Assembly (NCBI GenBank): GCA_020845695.1 | Contig: JADLFG010000081.1 | Span: 1-15,432, forward strand | Direction of reading: 5' to 3' | DNA length: 15,432 nucleotides | From: Thermoleophilia bacterium | Lineage (GTDB): Bacteria; Actinomycetota; Thermoleophilia; Gaiellales; Gaiellaceae | Part shown: positions 6,416 to 13,951 of the stretch, piece after piece | Position numbering within the stretch: the first letter of the stretch is position 1 | How the letters are laid out: each line of letters opens with the position of its first letter | Program-made: the position numbers and the translations under genes | The notes under the pieces: generated by a model | What the model was told of the DNA's origin: nothing | Databases searched by the model: none | The model's input: only the letters and a program-made list of their open reading frames with translations

Positions 6416-7551
6416 ACGAGGTCGTCGTGATCGGCGTCGGGATGACGCGGTTTGGCAAGCACCCCGACCGGGACGCCACCGAGCTAGGCGCGGAGGCCGC
6501 GCTCGCCGCGATCCGCGATGCGGGGATCGAGCCCAGGCGGATCGAGGGCGCCTACTGCGGCCACGTCTTCCAGGGGATGGCGATGGGCCAGCGCGTGCTC
6601 GCGCACATCGGCCTCGCCGGGATCCCGCTCACGAACGTCGAGAACGTCTGCTCGAGCGGCGCGGTCTCGATCCGCGAGGCGGCGCTCTCGATCCGCGCCG
6701 GCGAGCACGACGTGGTGCTCGCGCTCGGCGTCGAGCATCTCACCTCCCGCTTCCAGGGCGCCCTCACGCCCGACCCGGACGACGTCGAGGCGACGGTCGG
6801 CTTGACGATGCCCGGGATCTACGCGATGAGGGCCACGCGCTACTTCGAGGACTACGGGGTCGGGCGGGAGCAGCTCGCGCTCGTCCCGGTCAAGAACAAG
6901 GCGAACGCCGCCCGCAACCCGATGGCGCAGTTCCAGGAGCCGGTCACGGTCGAGCAGGTGCTGGAGGCGCGGCCGATCGCCGAGCCGCTCGGAAAGCTCG
7001 ACTGCTCGCCCGTCACCGACGGGGGCGCCGCGGCGATCCTCTGCAGCGCGGCGGCGGCCCGGCGCCTGAACGGGCGTGGGATCAGGCTCGCCGCCTCCTC
7101 GCTTCGCACCGGCACCGTCGACCCCGAGCCAGGATCGATGACGTTCGAGCCGCTCACCAACGCGGCCGCGAGGGACGCGTACGAGCGCGCCGGTGTCGGG
7201 CCCGACGACGTCGGACTCGCCGAGGTGCACGACTGCTTCTCGATCGCCGAGGCGCTGCGGGTCGAAGGCTGCGAGCTCTACCCGCGCGGCGGCTACCTGC
7301 ACGCGGTCGAGCGCGGCGAAGCGTCGATCGGGGGGCGGCTGCCCGTCAACCCGAGCGGCGGCCTGCTCGGGAAGGGCCACCCGCTCGGCGCCACGGGCGT
7401 CGCGCAGGTGGTCGAGATCGTCCGCCAGCTCCGCGGCGAGGCGGGCGACCGCCAGATCGAGGGCGCGACGGTCGGGCTCGCCCACTGCCGCGGCGGCAAG
7501 GCGGCCGGCGTCGAGGGCGCCGCGTGCACCGTCCAGATCCTCGTCCGGTAG
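6412..7551 (+). CDS. SCP-x type thiolase/acetyl-CoA acetyltransferase-like enzyme
   Basis: This 379-aa protein is of the SCP-x/lipid-transfer thiolase class. The nucleophilic cysteine is Cys80 (ENVCSSG). HDCF (273-276) replaces the NEAF of classical thiolases, KGHPLGATG (321-329) carries His323, and AHCRGG (357-362) carries His358 and Cys359. With both nucleophile and acid/base positions occupied, thiolysis of a 3-ketoacyl-CoA is plausible. However, members paired with DUF35 proteins can instead act as retro-aldolases (Ltp2-ChsH2 type) or Claisen condensing enzymes. The GTG start overlaps the DUF35 gene by 4 nt. It probably performs the chain-cleaving step of the pathway; the substrate is unknown. 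Confidence 0.88.
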   Translation: MNEVVVIGVGMTRFGKHPDRDATELGAEAALAAIRDAGIEPRRIEGAYCGHVFQGMAMGQRVLAHIGLAGIPLTNVENVCSSGAVSIREAALSIRAGEHDVVLALGVEHLTSRFQGALTPDPDDVEATVGLTMPGIYAMRATRYFEDYGVGREQLALVPVKNKANAARNPMAQFQEPVTVEQVLEARPIAEPLGKLDCSPVTDGGAAAILCSAAAARRLNGRGIRLAASSLRTGTVDPEPGSMTFEPLTNAAARDAYERAGVGPDDVGLAEVHDCFSIAEALRVEGCELYPRGGYLHAVERGEASIGGRLPVNPSGGLLGKGHPLGATGVAQVVEIVRQLRGEAGDRQIEGATVGLAHCRGGKAAGVEGAACTVQILVR

Positions 7552-7558
7552 CGACCCC

Positions 7559-8695
7559 GTGACACGGCAGGTCCCGATCCGCTTCGTGCTCATGCGCGGC
7601 GGGACGAGCAAGGCCGTGTTCCTGCGCGAGAGCGACCTGCCGGCGGAGCGACACGCGCGCGATCGCGTGATCCTGTCCCTGTTCGGCAGCCCCGACCCCC
7701 GCCAGATCGACGGGCTCGGCGGAGCCGACATCCTCACGAGCAAGCTCGCGATCATCGGGCCGCCGACGCGCGAGGACGCCGACCTCGACTACACGTTCGC
7801 GCAGATCTCGGTCTCCGAGCCGCACGTCAGCTACGACATCAACTGCGGCAACATCTCGTCCGCTGTCGGAACGTACGCGGTCGAGGAGGGGTTCGTTCGC
7901 CCGGACGGCGACACGGCCTCGGTGCGAATCCACAACACGAACACGGACTCGGTGTTCGTGGCGGAGGTGGCGCTCGAGGGGGGCGAGCCGGCGGTCGAGG
8001 GCGACCTCATCGTCGACGGCGTACCCGGGACGGGGGCGCCGATCCTGCTCGACTTCTCCCCGACGGTCGGGGGCGCGACCGGTTCGCTCTTCCCGACGGG
8101 ATCGGTGGCGGACACGCTCGACGTGCCGGGCATCGGGCAGGTTCCGGCGAGCGTGGTCGACATCGGGAACCTCTCGGTCTTCTTCGGGGCGGGCGCGCTC
8201 GGCCTCGCCGGCACGGAGCTCCCGGGCGAGCTGACACCGGCGACGCTGCGGGCCTTCGACGCGGTCAAGGACGCGGCGGCGCTGAGGATCGGTATCGCGG
8301 CAGGCGGGCTCGTGCCCGTGCCGGTCGCCGTGGCGCGGCCCGCGGCGTACGTCACGCTCGACGGCTCACCCGTCGCCGCGACGGAGGCGAGCCTCGTCGC
8401 CCGGGTCGTCGGCGGCCGCCCGCCATCGCCGCACAAAGCCTACCCCGGCACGGTGGGCGTGACGACCGCGGTCGCCGCGCTTGTCCCCGGCACCGTGGTC
8501 GCGGCGGTCGCGGCAGTCCCGCCGGCCGGCGACCCGGTGTCGATCGGCCACCCGAGCGGGATCCTGCCGATCTGGGCGCGGGTGGGCGAGACTACAGGCG
8601 GCGGCTGGGACGTCGAGCAGGCCGCCTACGCCCGCACCGCCCGCCGTCTCGCCGAGGGCATCGCCTACATCCGCCCCGGCGCCTGGCCCGCCTGA
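7559..8695 (+). CDS. PrpF-family isomerase (methylitaconate/aconitate isomerase-like)
   Basis: This 378-aa protein has the diaminopimelate-epimerase-like double-domain fold of the PrpF family. Landmarks are RGGTSKAVFL (13-22), DILTSKLAII with Lys62, and DINCGNISSAVG with Cys96. Lys62 and Cys96 are spaced like the essential Lys73 and Cys107 I recall for Shewanella PrpF (34 residues apart in both). DGVPGTGAPI, PHKAY and GHPSG also fit. Known relatives isomerise unsaturated tricarboxylates or dicarboxylates: aconitate, 3-methylitaconate to dimethylmaleate, 4-oxalomesaconate tautomers. The GTG start is 7 nt after the thiolase stop; its RBS is poor. A nearby aconitase-like pair parallels the isomerase plus hydratase combination of nicotinate fermentation. 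No acnD-like gene is present, so the methylcitrate role is less likely. Confidence 0.87.
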   Translation: MTRQVPIRFVLMRGGTSKAVFLRESDLPAERHARDRVILSLFGSPDPRQIDGLGGADILTSKLAIIGPPTREDADLDYTFAQISVSEPHVSYDINCGNISSAVGTYAVEEGFVRPDGDTASVRIHNTNTDSVFVAEVALEGGEPAVEGDLIVDGVPGTGAPILLDFSPTVGGATGSLFPTGSVADTLDVPGIGQVPASVVDIGNLSVFFGAGALGLAGTELPGELTPATLRAFDAVKDAAALRIGIAAGGLVPVPVAVARPAAYVTLDGSPVAATEASLVARVVGGRPPSPHKAYPGTVGVTTAVAALVPGTVVAAVAAVPPAGDPVSIGHPSGILPIWARVGETTGGGWDVEQAAYARTARRLAEGIAYIRPGAWPA

Positions 8696-8740
8696 GCGCC
8701 CGTCCAGCCATGCCCGACCTCGCCCTGTTCGCAGACGTCC

Positions 8741-8852
8741 GGGGGTCAGACCCCGGGGTCAGACCCCTTGATGGGGACGGACTCAGATCCTGCACGCACC
8801 CCGCTCGGGGAAACGAATCCCGCGACGCGCCGGCGCACGGGGTCTGACCCCC
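8741..8852. repeat. REP/MITE-like element, copy 1
   Basis: Two tandem GGGGTCAGACCCC units (8742-8754, 8755-8767) are followed by TTGATGGGGACGGACTCAGATC and, at 8839-8851, by GGGGTCTGACCCC, the reverse complement of the unit. A related element lies at 11848-11956. It fills most of the gap between two convergent genes, so it may also act as a bidirectional terminator. No transposase is present. Confidence 0.85.
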
Positions 8853-8908
8853 GCCCAGCTCGCGCGGACGCGTCCGAGGGAAACACCGGACGGCTCCCCA
8901 CCGGCAGG

Positions 8909-9580
8909 TCAGGTCGCGTGACGGACGAACAGCACGACCGCCTCGAGGCGGCTGTGCACCCCGAGCTTGGCGAGGATGTTCTGCACGTGGTTTCGCACTG
9001 TCGCGAGCGAGACGACGAGCGCTGTCGCGATCTCTCGCGTGTCGAGCCCGTCGGCGAGGAGCCCGAGGATCTCCCGCTCGCGCGGCGTCAGTGTGGCGAG
9101 GTGAGCGGCACCGTCGGTAGGCGCGGTCTCCGGCGGAGCGGTCGCGAGCCGGAGCCGGTCGGCGACGAGCCGCTCGAGCTCGGGTGGCAGCGCGACCTCG
9201 CGGAAGAAATGAACGAGCCGGCAGTAGCGACGGACCTCAGGCGGCGGCACCAGCGTCGAGACGGATAGCCACACCGCCCGTCCCGAGCGCGACCGCGCGA
9301 CCACGTCACGGCACCCGACGAGTTCCCCCGACTCGGTCGGCCTGCATCCCGTGCAGAACGCGCTGCAGACGGAGTTCCCGCAACGATCGACGAACTCGAG
9401 CACCTCATGGCAGGGACGGCCGACCACCTCGGCCTCCTGATGCTCGAGGAGGGACTCGGCCGCGGCGTTCCACGCCAGGATCGCCCCGCCCGGACCGACA
9501 GCGACCATTCCGTCGGCCGTCCGACCCAGCAGATCGAAGACGTCCACCGGTTCTCGTAGGAGTTCTTCCAGCGCTGCCAT
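8909..9580 (-). CDS. PAS-domain LuxR-type transcriptional regulator, cysteine-rich
   Basis: This 223-aa protein has an N-terminal PAS sensor (~10-130) and a C-terminal LuxR/NarL helix-turn-helix (~160-220: LTPREREILGLLADGLDTRE, TVRNHVQNILAKLGVHSR). The PAS domain carries seven cysteines (57, 67, 72, 76, 79, 90, 120), four of them in CGNSVCSAFCTGC, suggesting a metal, Fe-S or thiol redox sensor. No receiver domain is present, so it is not a classical response regulator. I chose the ATG at 9580 because GGAGG lies 6 nt upstream; the frame extends to a TTG at 9628, but that lies in the promoter region. It is divergent from the synthase-like gene and may control it or the whole island. Confidence 0.85.
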   Translation of the reverse strand: MAALEELLREPVDVFDLLGRTADGMVAVGPGGAILAWNAAAESLLEHQEAEVVGRPCHEVLEFVDRCGNSVCSAFCTGCRPTESGELVGCRDVVARSRSGRAVWLSVSTLVPPPEVRRYCRLVHFFREVALPPELERLVADRLRLATAPPETAPTDGAAHLATLTPREREILGLLADGLDTREIATALVVSLATVRNHVQNILAKLGVHSRLEAVVLFVRHAT

Positions 9581-9618
9581 CGCCGTCCTCCGGGGACTCG
9601 CGTCGCGGGATCCCACGG

Positions 9619-9647
9619 ACTGTACCAAAACAGTAACTCTTTTTCAC
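9619..9647 (-). promoter_or_regulatory. Putative promoter and dyad of the PAS-LuxR gene
   Basis: On the minus strand GTGAAA (9647-9642) and TACAGT (9624-9619) are 17 nt apart, which would place the start near 9612. The -10 lies inside the dyad ACTGT-N6-ACAGT (9619-9634), a possible autoregulatory site. Confidence 0.35.
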
Positions 9648-9702
9648 TCCGGAGGGCGTGCCGATGATGCAGCGACACCAGCGAAGTGATGCGCACGCCG
9701 GA

Positions 9703-9731
9703 TTGAACTCGCATGTCCCCTCCGCGATCCT
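9703..9731 (+). promoter_or_regulatory. Weak candidate promoter of the synthase-like gene
   Basis: TTGAAC (9703-9708) and GATCCT (9726-9731) are 17 nt apart. The -10 is poor. The implied start near 9738 would lie in operator copy 3, as at the minus-strand operon. Confidence 0.25.
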
Positions 9732-9735
9732 GGGT

Positions 9736-9753
9736 CTTGACTGGGCGGTCAAG
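9736..9753. promoter_or_regulatory. Putative operator, copy 3 (TGAC-N6-GTCA)
   Basis: CTTGACTGGGCGGTCAAG has perfect 6-bp arms around a 6-bp centre and shares TTGAC and CGGTCA with copies 1 and 2 at the same spacing. Its right arm runs straight into the AAGGAGG ribosome site of the synthase-like gene. Confidence 0.6.
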
Positions 9754-9766
9754 GAGGAGAGGCGCG

Positions 9767-11017
9767 GTGAGCGACGCCAACGGATACGGCCGGGAGCAGG
9801 CGCTCCTCTACGACTGGAACCTGGTTTCGGACGTTCCGGCGCCGCAGCATCGCGTCGAGCTCAACGACGAGACGCTCCGGGACGGTCTCCAGAGCCCGTC
9901 CGCCCGGCACCCTTCACTCGAGCGTAGGATCGAGCTCCTCCACCACATGGAGCGGCTTCGGATCGACGCCGCGAACATCGGCTACGCGGGTGCCGGCCAC
10001 CAGGCTCTCGCTGACGTGATCGCGCTCGCTGCCGAGATCCGGCAGGCCGGCCTCTCCATCTGGCCCAACTGCGCCGGGCGCACCGCACCCGCCGACATCG
10101 AGCCGATCGCGGCGGCCCAGCACGCTTCGGGCGTTCGCATCGCCGCCCATCTCTTTCTCGGCTCGAGCCCGCTCCGCCAGTACGCGGAAGGCTGGGACCT
10201 CGACTTCCTGCTCAGGACGACGGAAGCGGCCGTGGGACTCGCGCGCAGCCTTGACCTGGACGTGATGTTCGTGACCGAAGACACGACACGGGCGCGAGCC
10301 GAGGACCTGCGCGCTCTCTACACGACCGCGATCGAGGCTGGCGCAACGCGGATCTGCCTGGCCGACACGGTTGGCCACGCGACGCCCTGGGGCGTACGGA
10401 ACCTCGTGCGTTTCGTTCGCGGCGTCGTCGCCGACTCCGGAGAGGATGTCCGGATCGACTGGCACGGGCATCGAGATCGCGGCCTCGACGTGATCAACTC
10501 TCTCGTCGCGCTCGCCGAGGGAGTCGATCGGATCCACGCCTGCGGCCTGGGAATCGGCGAGCGGTCGGGCAACACGCCGCTCGACGTCCTCCTCGTCAAC
10601 CTGAAGCTGCTCGGCTGGATCGACCGCGACCTGACCAGCCTGCCCGGGTACTGCCGGGCGGTGGCGGACGCCCTGGAGATACCGATCCCCTGCAACTACC
10701 CGGTCGTCGGCGGCGACGCGTTCCGGACCTCGACCGGCGTGCATGCCTCCGCGATCCTGAAGGCCCTGCGTCGCGGCGACACCTGGCTGGCCGACCGCGT
10801 CTACTCGAGCGTCCCTGCTTCGGACTGCGGCCTGGAGCAGGTGATCACGATCGGGCCCATGAGCGGGCAGGCCAACGTGGTCGCGTGGCTCGACGCGCGC
10901 AGGCTTCCGTACGATGGGCCGACGGTCGAGCGGATCCTCGCAGCCGCGAAGGCCTCGAACCACGTACTCGAGGAACGTGAGGTCATGGGCATCCTCGCCG
11001 CGGCCTCGGCTGCCTGA
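9767..11017 (+). CDS. 2-isopropylmalate synthase/HMG-CoA lyase superfamily enzyme
   Basis: This 416-aa DRE-TIM metallolyase has DETLRDGLQ (34-42), with the catalytic Arg38 and metal ligand Asp39. The metal-ligand motif HGH is at 233-235 in DWHGHRDRGL (most isopropylmalate synthases have HCHND), and GIGERSGNT (262-270) includes Asn269. A linker PVVGGDAFRTSTGVHASAILK (312-332) is typical of alkylmalate synthases. The C-terminal LeuA regulatory domain is absent. It would condense an acyl-CoA with a 2-oxoacid to an alkylmalate, or run a retro-Claisen reaction. GERSGNT favours the isopropylmalate/homocitrate/citramalate branch over HMG-CoA lyase. GTG at 9767 was chosen for its AAGGAGG site; the frame upstream lacks similarity. 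Adjacent aconitase-like and PrpF genes make a diacid pathway likely. Confidence 0.82.
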   Translation: MSDANGYGREQALLYDWNLVSDVPAPQHRVELNDETLRDGLQSPSARHPSLERRIELLHHMERLRIDAANIGYAGAGHQALADVIALAAEIRQAGLSIWPNCAGRTAPADIEPIAAAQHASGVRIAAHLFLGSSPLRQYAEGWDLDFLLRTTEAAVGLARSLDLDVMFVTEDTTRARAEDLRALYTTAIEAGATRICLADTVGHATPWGVRNLVRFVRGVVADSGEDVRIDWHGHRDRGLDVINSLVALAEGVDRIHACGLGIGERSGNTPLDVLLVNLKLLGWIDRDLTSLPGYCRAVADALEIPIPCNYPVVGGDAFRTSTGVHASAILKALRRGDTWLADRVYSSVPASDCGLEQVITIGPMSGQANVVAWLDARRLPYDGPTVERILAAAKASNHVLEEREVMGILAAASAA

Positions 11018-11063
11018 GCGCGATCGCGGCGAGCCTGCTCCCGGTCTCCTAGAGTGGGCCGCC

Positions 11064-11810
11064 ATGCGCGCGGATGCGACATTCACGCAACCGATCCAGA
11101 CAACCCGCACCTTCGAGGCGGCAATCGAGAACATCGTCGAGGCGATCGAGCGGGCCCGATTCGGCCGGGGCGACCAGCTTCCGAGCGAGGGCGAGCTCGC
11201 CACCCAGCTCGGGATCTCGAAACCCACCCTGCGTCAGGCGCTGCGGGTGCTCGAGCGAGCCGGCCTTCTATCGGTGCGGCAGGGGAAGGGCGGCGGGATC
11301 TTCGTCGCCTCCGATCTCGTCCCATCCGATGCGATCCTGGGCGCTGTCGCCCTGGAGGAGAGCTTCATCGTGGACGTCCTGCGCGGTCGGCGGGTACTCG
11401 AGACAGCGATCACGGAGTTCGCCGCAGCCGTCGCGACCCGAGACGACTTCGACGAGATCGAGCGGTCAATCGGCCTGCTCCGGGCCCATCTCGGCGACCG
11501 GGCGATGGTGATGCGAGCGGACGCCATGTTCCATCGCGCGGTGATCAGGGCCTCGCACAACCAGACGCTGCAGGCAGCGATGCGCGGCGTCGTACGCGAC
11601 CTCGCCGCGATCCGCGACTCCTACTCGGGCGGCCTCGGGCAGGACGAGCGGACGCTCGCCGTGCATGTCCGCCAGCTCGAGGCCATGCGACGCGGCGACG
11701 CCCCCGAGCTGGGAGCCGTGCTCGGCGAGCATTTCGCGATGCTCGAGGAGGCGTTCGCGGCGGCAATCGGCCGCACGCGGGCGGACCTCTTCGGGCCTGC
11801 GGCGGGCTGA
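11064..11810 (+). CDS. FadR-subfamily GntR transcriptional regulator
   Basis: This 248-aa regulator has an N-terminal winged helix-turn-helix (~16-84: LPSEGELATQLGISKPTLRQ, then QGKGGGIFV) and a C-terminal all-helical FCD ligand domain (~100-235). Potential metal/carboxylate ligands of FCD domains are present: Asp153, His157, His201 and His223. Such regulators commonly sense organic acids or acyl-CoAs and control adjacent catabolic genes. It lies 46 nt after the synthase-like gene on the same strand, probably in the same transcript. The TGAC-N6-GTCA dyads are not the usual TGGT-N-ACCA type of FadR relatives, so it is uncertain whether this protein binds them. Confidence 0.9.
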   Translation: MRADATFTQPIQTTRTFEAAIENIVEAIERARFGRGDQLPSEGELATQLGISKPTLRQALRVLERAGLLSVRQGKGGGIFVASDLVPSDAILGAVALEESFIVDVLRGRRVLETAITEFAAAVATRDDFDEIERSIGLLRAHLGDRAMVMRADAMFHRAVIRASHNQTLQAAMRGVVRDLAAIRDSYSGGLGQDERTLAVHVRQLEAMRRGDAPELGAVLGEHFAMLEEAFAAAIGRTRADLFGPAAG

Positions 11811-11847
11811 GTGAGCGCACCACACGGCCTGCGCGGACACGCCCACC

Positions 11848-11956
11848 GGGGTCAGACCCCGGGGTCAGACCCCTTGATGCGCGCGGACTCAGATCTTCCG
11901 GACTTCCCGGTATTACAAGGCGCATTGCGGGGGTCTGACCCCGGGGTCTGACCCCC
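11848..11956. repeat. REP/MITE-like element, copy 2
   Basis: A tandem pair of GGGGTCAGACCCC (11848-11860, 11861-11873) is mirrored by a tandem pair of GGGGTCTGACCCC (11930-11942, 11943-11955), making 26-bp terminal inverted repeats. The left pair is followed by TTGATGCGCGCGGACTCAGATC, nearly identical to the copy at 8741. The ~35-bp centre differs. Like copy 1, it lies between convergent genes. Confidence 0.88.
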
Positions 11957-12005
11957 TTCGCGCGCCGGTGGCCATGGCCGCAAGGGGCATACTCCACTCG
12001 CGACA

Positions 12006-13001
12006 TCAGTCCGCCAGACGCGCGAGCGCCTCGTCGACGAGGCGGGGCATGTCGGCCCAGATATCGTCGGAGCCGAGCACGACCGCGATCACCGAGTGCT
12101 CGCCGCGGCGGACGGCAACCGCGAGGCACCCGCCGGCTCTCGTCGTGTAGCCGGTCTTGACGCCGAAGGTGCCCGCGTACGTCCAGAGCATCTTGTTGTG
12201 GTTGACCCACTCCTTCGCGTACGTCGGCGGCGGCCACGACACGCGCTTGACGCGGGTGCGCACCATCGCCGCGAAGACCGGGTTCTCGAGCGCCTCGCGC
12301 GCGATGATCACCTGGTCGCGGGCGCTCGAGAGGTTCGTATCGTCGTTCAGCCCGGACGGGCTGCGATAGGTCGTGTCGGTCATGCCGAGCTCCCGCGCCC
12401 GCGCGTTCATCATCCCGTAGAAGCGGCTCAACGAGCCGTGCCCGGCGTCGTACGCCAGCGCCACGACCGTGTCGTTGGTTGACTCGAGCAAGGCGGAGAG
12501 AAGCAGCTGCTTGCGCACGTACCAGCGCCCCTCCCGAAGCCCCTCGAGATTCGGCTCCACCCGGACCGCCTCGGCGGGCACCCTCACCTTCCTGCCGAGC
12601 TCGCCCGCCTCGATCACGAGCAGGGCGGTCATCATCTTCGTGAGCGACGCGATCGGTAGCCGCCGCCGCTCCCGCCTCGCCACCAGGATCTCGCCCGTGT
12701 CCGAATCGACGGCGATGTACGCGCGGGCGCTCAGCTTCGGCCGGAACCTGGCCTCCCGGGACTCCGGCCCGTAGGAGAGCGGGACGAGCCCTCCCTCCGC
12801 CTCCGGAACCTCCGGCGGCGCCGTCGTCGCCGGAGCCGGCTGCGACTCGACCGCGCCCGCGGACGACGCCGGCGACACCGTGCTTCCCGCCCGCGGCTTG
12901 TCGCCACCCCCGAGGGCGAGCACGATGCCGGCGCCGAGGCCCGCCGCACCCAGCACGACGACGAGAGCCAGGGGCCTGCGGACTCTCACGGCCAGTACCA
13001 T
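12006..13001 (-). CDS. D-alanyl-D-alanine carboxypeptidase (DacA/PBP5-like serine peptidase)
   Basis: This 331-aa serine-type peptidase trims peptidoglycan stem peptides (S11 family). The three penicillin-binding motifs are present: SLTK (119-122, nucleophile Ser119), STN (174-176) and KTG (282-284). An N-terminal hydrophobic segment (~10-30) after an Arg-rich start serves as signal or membrane anchor, followed by a Pro/Ala/Ser linker to ~residue 75. No C-terminal PBP5 beta domain or amphipathic anchor is seen, as is common in short actinobacterial members. ATG at 13001 is used; GTG at 12989 (residue 5) is an alternative. Only 8 nt separate this start from the divergent epimerase start, so the two promoters must lie within or beyond each other's coding ends. 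Confidence 0.92.
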   Translation of the reverse strand: MVLAVRVRRPLALVVVLGAAGLGAGIVLALGGGDKPRAGSTVSPASSAGAVESQPAPATTAPPEVPEAEGGLVPLSYGPESREARFRPKLSARAYIAVDSDTGEILVARRERRRLPIASLTKMMTALLVIEAGELGRKVRVPAEAVRVEPNLEGLREGRWYVRKQLLLSALLESTNDTVVALAYDAGHGSLSRFYGMMNARARELGMTDTTYRSPSGLNDDTNLSSARDQVIIAREALENPVFAAMVRTRVKRVSWPPPTYAKEWVNHNKMLWTYAGTFGVKTGYTTRAGGCLAVAVRRGEHSVIAVVLGSDDIWADMPRLVDEALARLAD

Positions 13002-13009
13002 AGGCGCCC

Positions 13010-13930
13010 GTGCGGGCGATCGTGACCGGAGGCGCTGGCTTTATCGGCTCGCACGTCGTGGATGCGCTCCTCGCTCGCGGTGACACGGTTACCGTGCTCG
13101 ACAACTTGACAAGCGGGTGCCGCGAGAACGTCGACCGTCGCGCCGAGCTCGTCGAAGCCGACGTTCGCGACGGCGCGGCCGTGGACGCCGCCTTCGCCCG
13201 CACCCGGCCGGCCGTCTGCTTCCACCTGGCCGCCCAGGCCGACGTGCGCGTGTCCGTCGCCCGTCCGGACTTCGACTGCGAAGTGAACGTGCTCGGCACC
13301 GTCCGGGTGCTCGAGGCGGCCCGGAGCACGGCCGCCAGGGTCGTGTTCGCATCCACCGGCGGGGCGATCTACGGGGAGTGCGAGCGGCCGGCGGGCGAGA
13401 GCTCCGCGCGGCAGCCGCTGTCCCCTTACGGCGCCGCCAAGCTTGCGGCGGAGGAGTACCTCGCGACCTACAGCCGGCTGCACGGAGCCGGGCACGTCGT
13501 GCTGCGATTCGGCAACGTCTACGGACCGCGCCAGGACCCGCATGGCGAGGCCGGCGTGGTCGCGATCTTCCTCGGCCTGCTCGCGACCGGCGGCACGCCC
13601 ACGGTTTTCGGGAGTGGGAGCCAGCGTCGTGACTACGTCTACGTCGGCGACGTCGTCCGCGCGACGCTCGCCGCCGCGGGAAGGCCGGGCGGCGTCTTCA
13701 ACATCGGCACGGGCCGGGACACGTCGGTGCTCGAGCTGCTCGCAGCCTGCCGCCGCGTCACCGCCATCGACGCACGGGCAACGCACGCGCCGCCGCGTGA
13801 GGGCGAGCTCGAGCGCAGCGTCCTCGACCCGACGCTCGCCGAGCGCGAGCTCGGCTTCCGGCCGTCCGTCTCGCTCGACGACGGTCTGCGCGCCACCTGG
13901 GAGTGGGTACTCGAGAAGGAGCGGGGCTAG
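13010..13930 (+). CDS. NAD-dependent sugar-nucleotide epimerase/dehydratase (UDP-glucose 4-epimerase-like)
   Basis: This 306-aa extended SDR has VTGGAGFIGSH (5-15) binding NAD, DNLTSG (31-36), FHLAAQADVR (71-80), ASTGGAIYGE (114-123) with Thr116, and the catalytic pair Tyr140/Lys144 in SPYGAAKLAAEEY. RFGNVYGPRQDP and DYVYVGDVV follow, as in GalE-like epimerases. The length matches short bacterial and archaeal GalE-type enzymes. The substrate is probably a UDP-sugar for envelope polysaccharide, consistent with wall-related neighbours on both sides. The GTG start is fixed because the Rossmann motif begins at residue 5. A dTDP-glucose dehydratase is less likely given the length. Confidence 0.88.
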   Translation: MRAIVTGGAGFIGSHVVDALLARGDTVTVLDNLTSGCRENVDRRAELVEADVRDGAAVDAAFARTRPAVCFHLAAQADVRVSVARPDFDCEVNVLGTVRVLEAARSTAARVVFASTGGAIYGECERPAGESSARQPLSPYGAAKLAAEEYLATYSRLHGAGHVVLRFGNVYGPRQDPHGEAGVVAIFLGLLATGGTPTVFGSGSQRRDYVYVGDVVRATLAAAGRPGGVFNIGTGRDTSVLELLAACRRVTAIDARATHAPPREGELERSVLDPTLAERELGFRPSVSLDDGLRATWEWVLEKERG

Positions 13931-13951
13931 CCACGGCGAACTCACGCGGCC

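Noticed and set aside
7559..8695. PrpF partner of AcnD in the methylcitrate cycle
   Set aside because: No AcnD, PrpC or PrpB genes are present; the only aconitase-family genes are the split LeuCD-type subunits.
9581..9628. Longer PAS-LuxR protein starting from TTG at 9628
   Set aside because: The extra 16 residues cover the putative promoter, and the ATG at 9580 has a good Shine-Dalgarno sequence.
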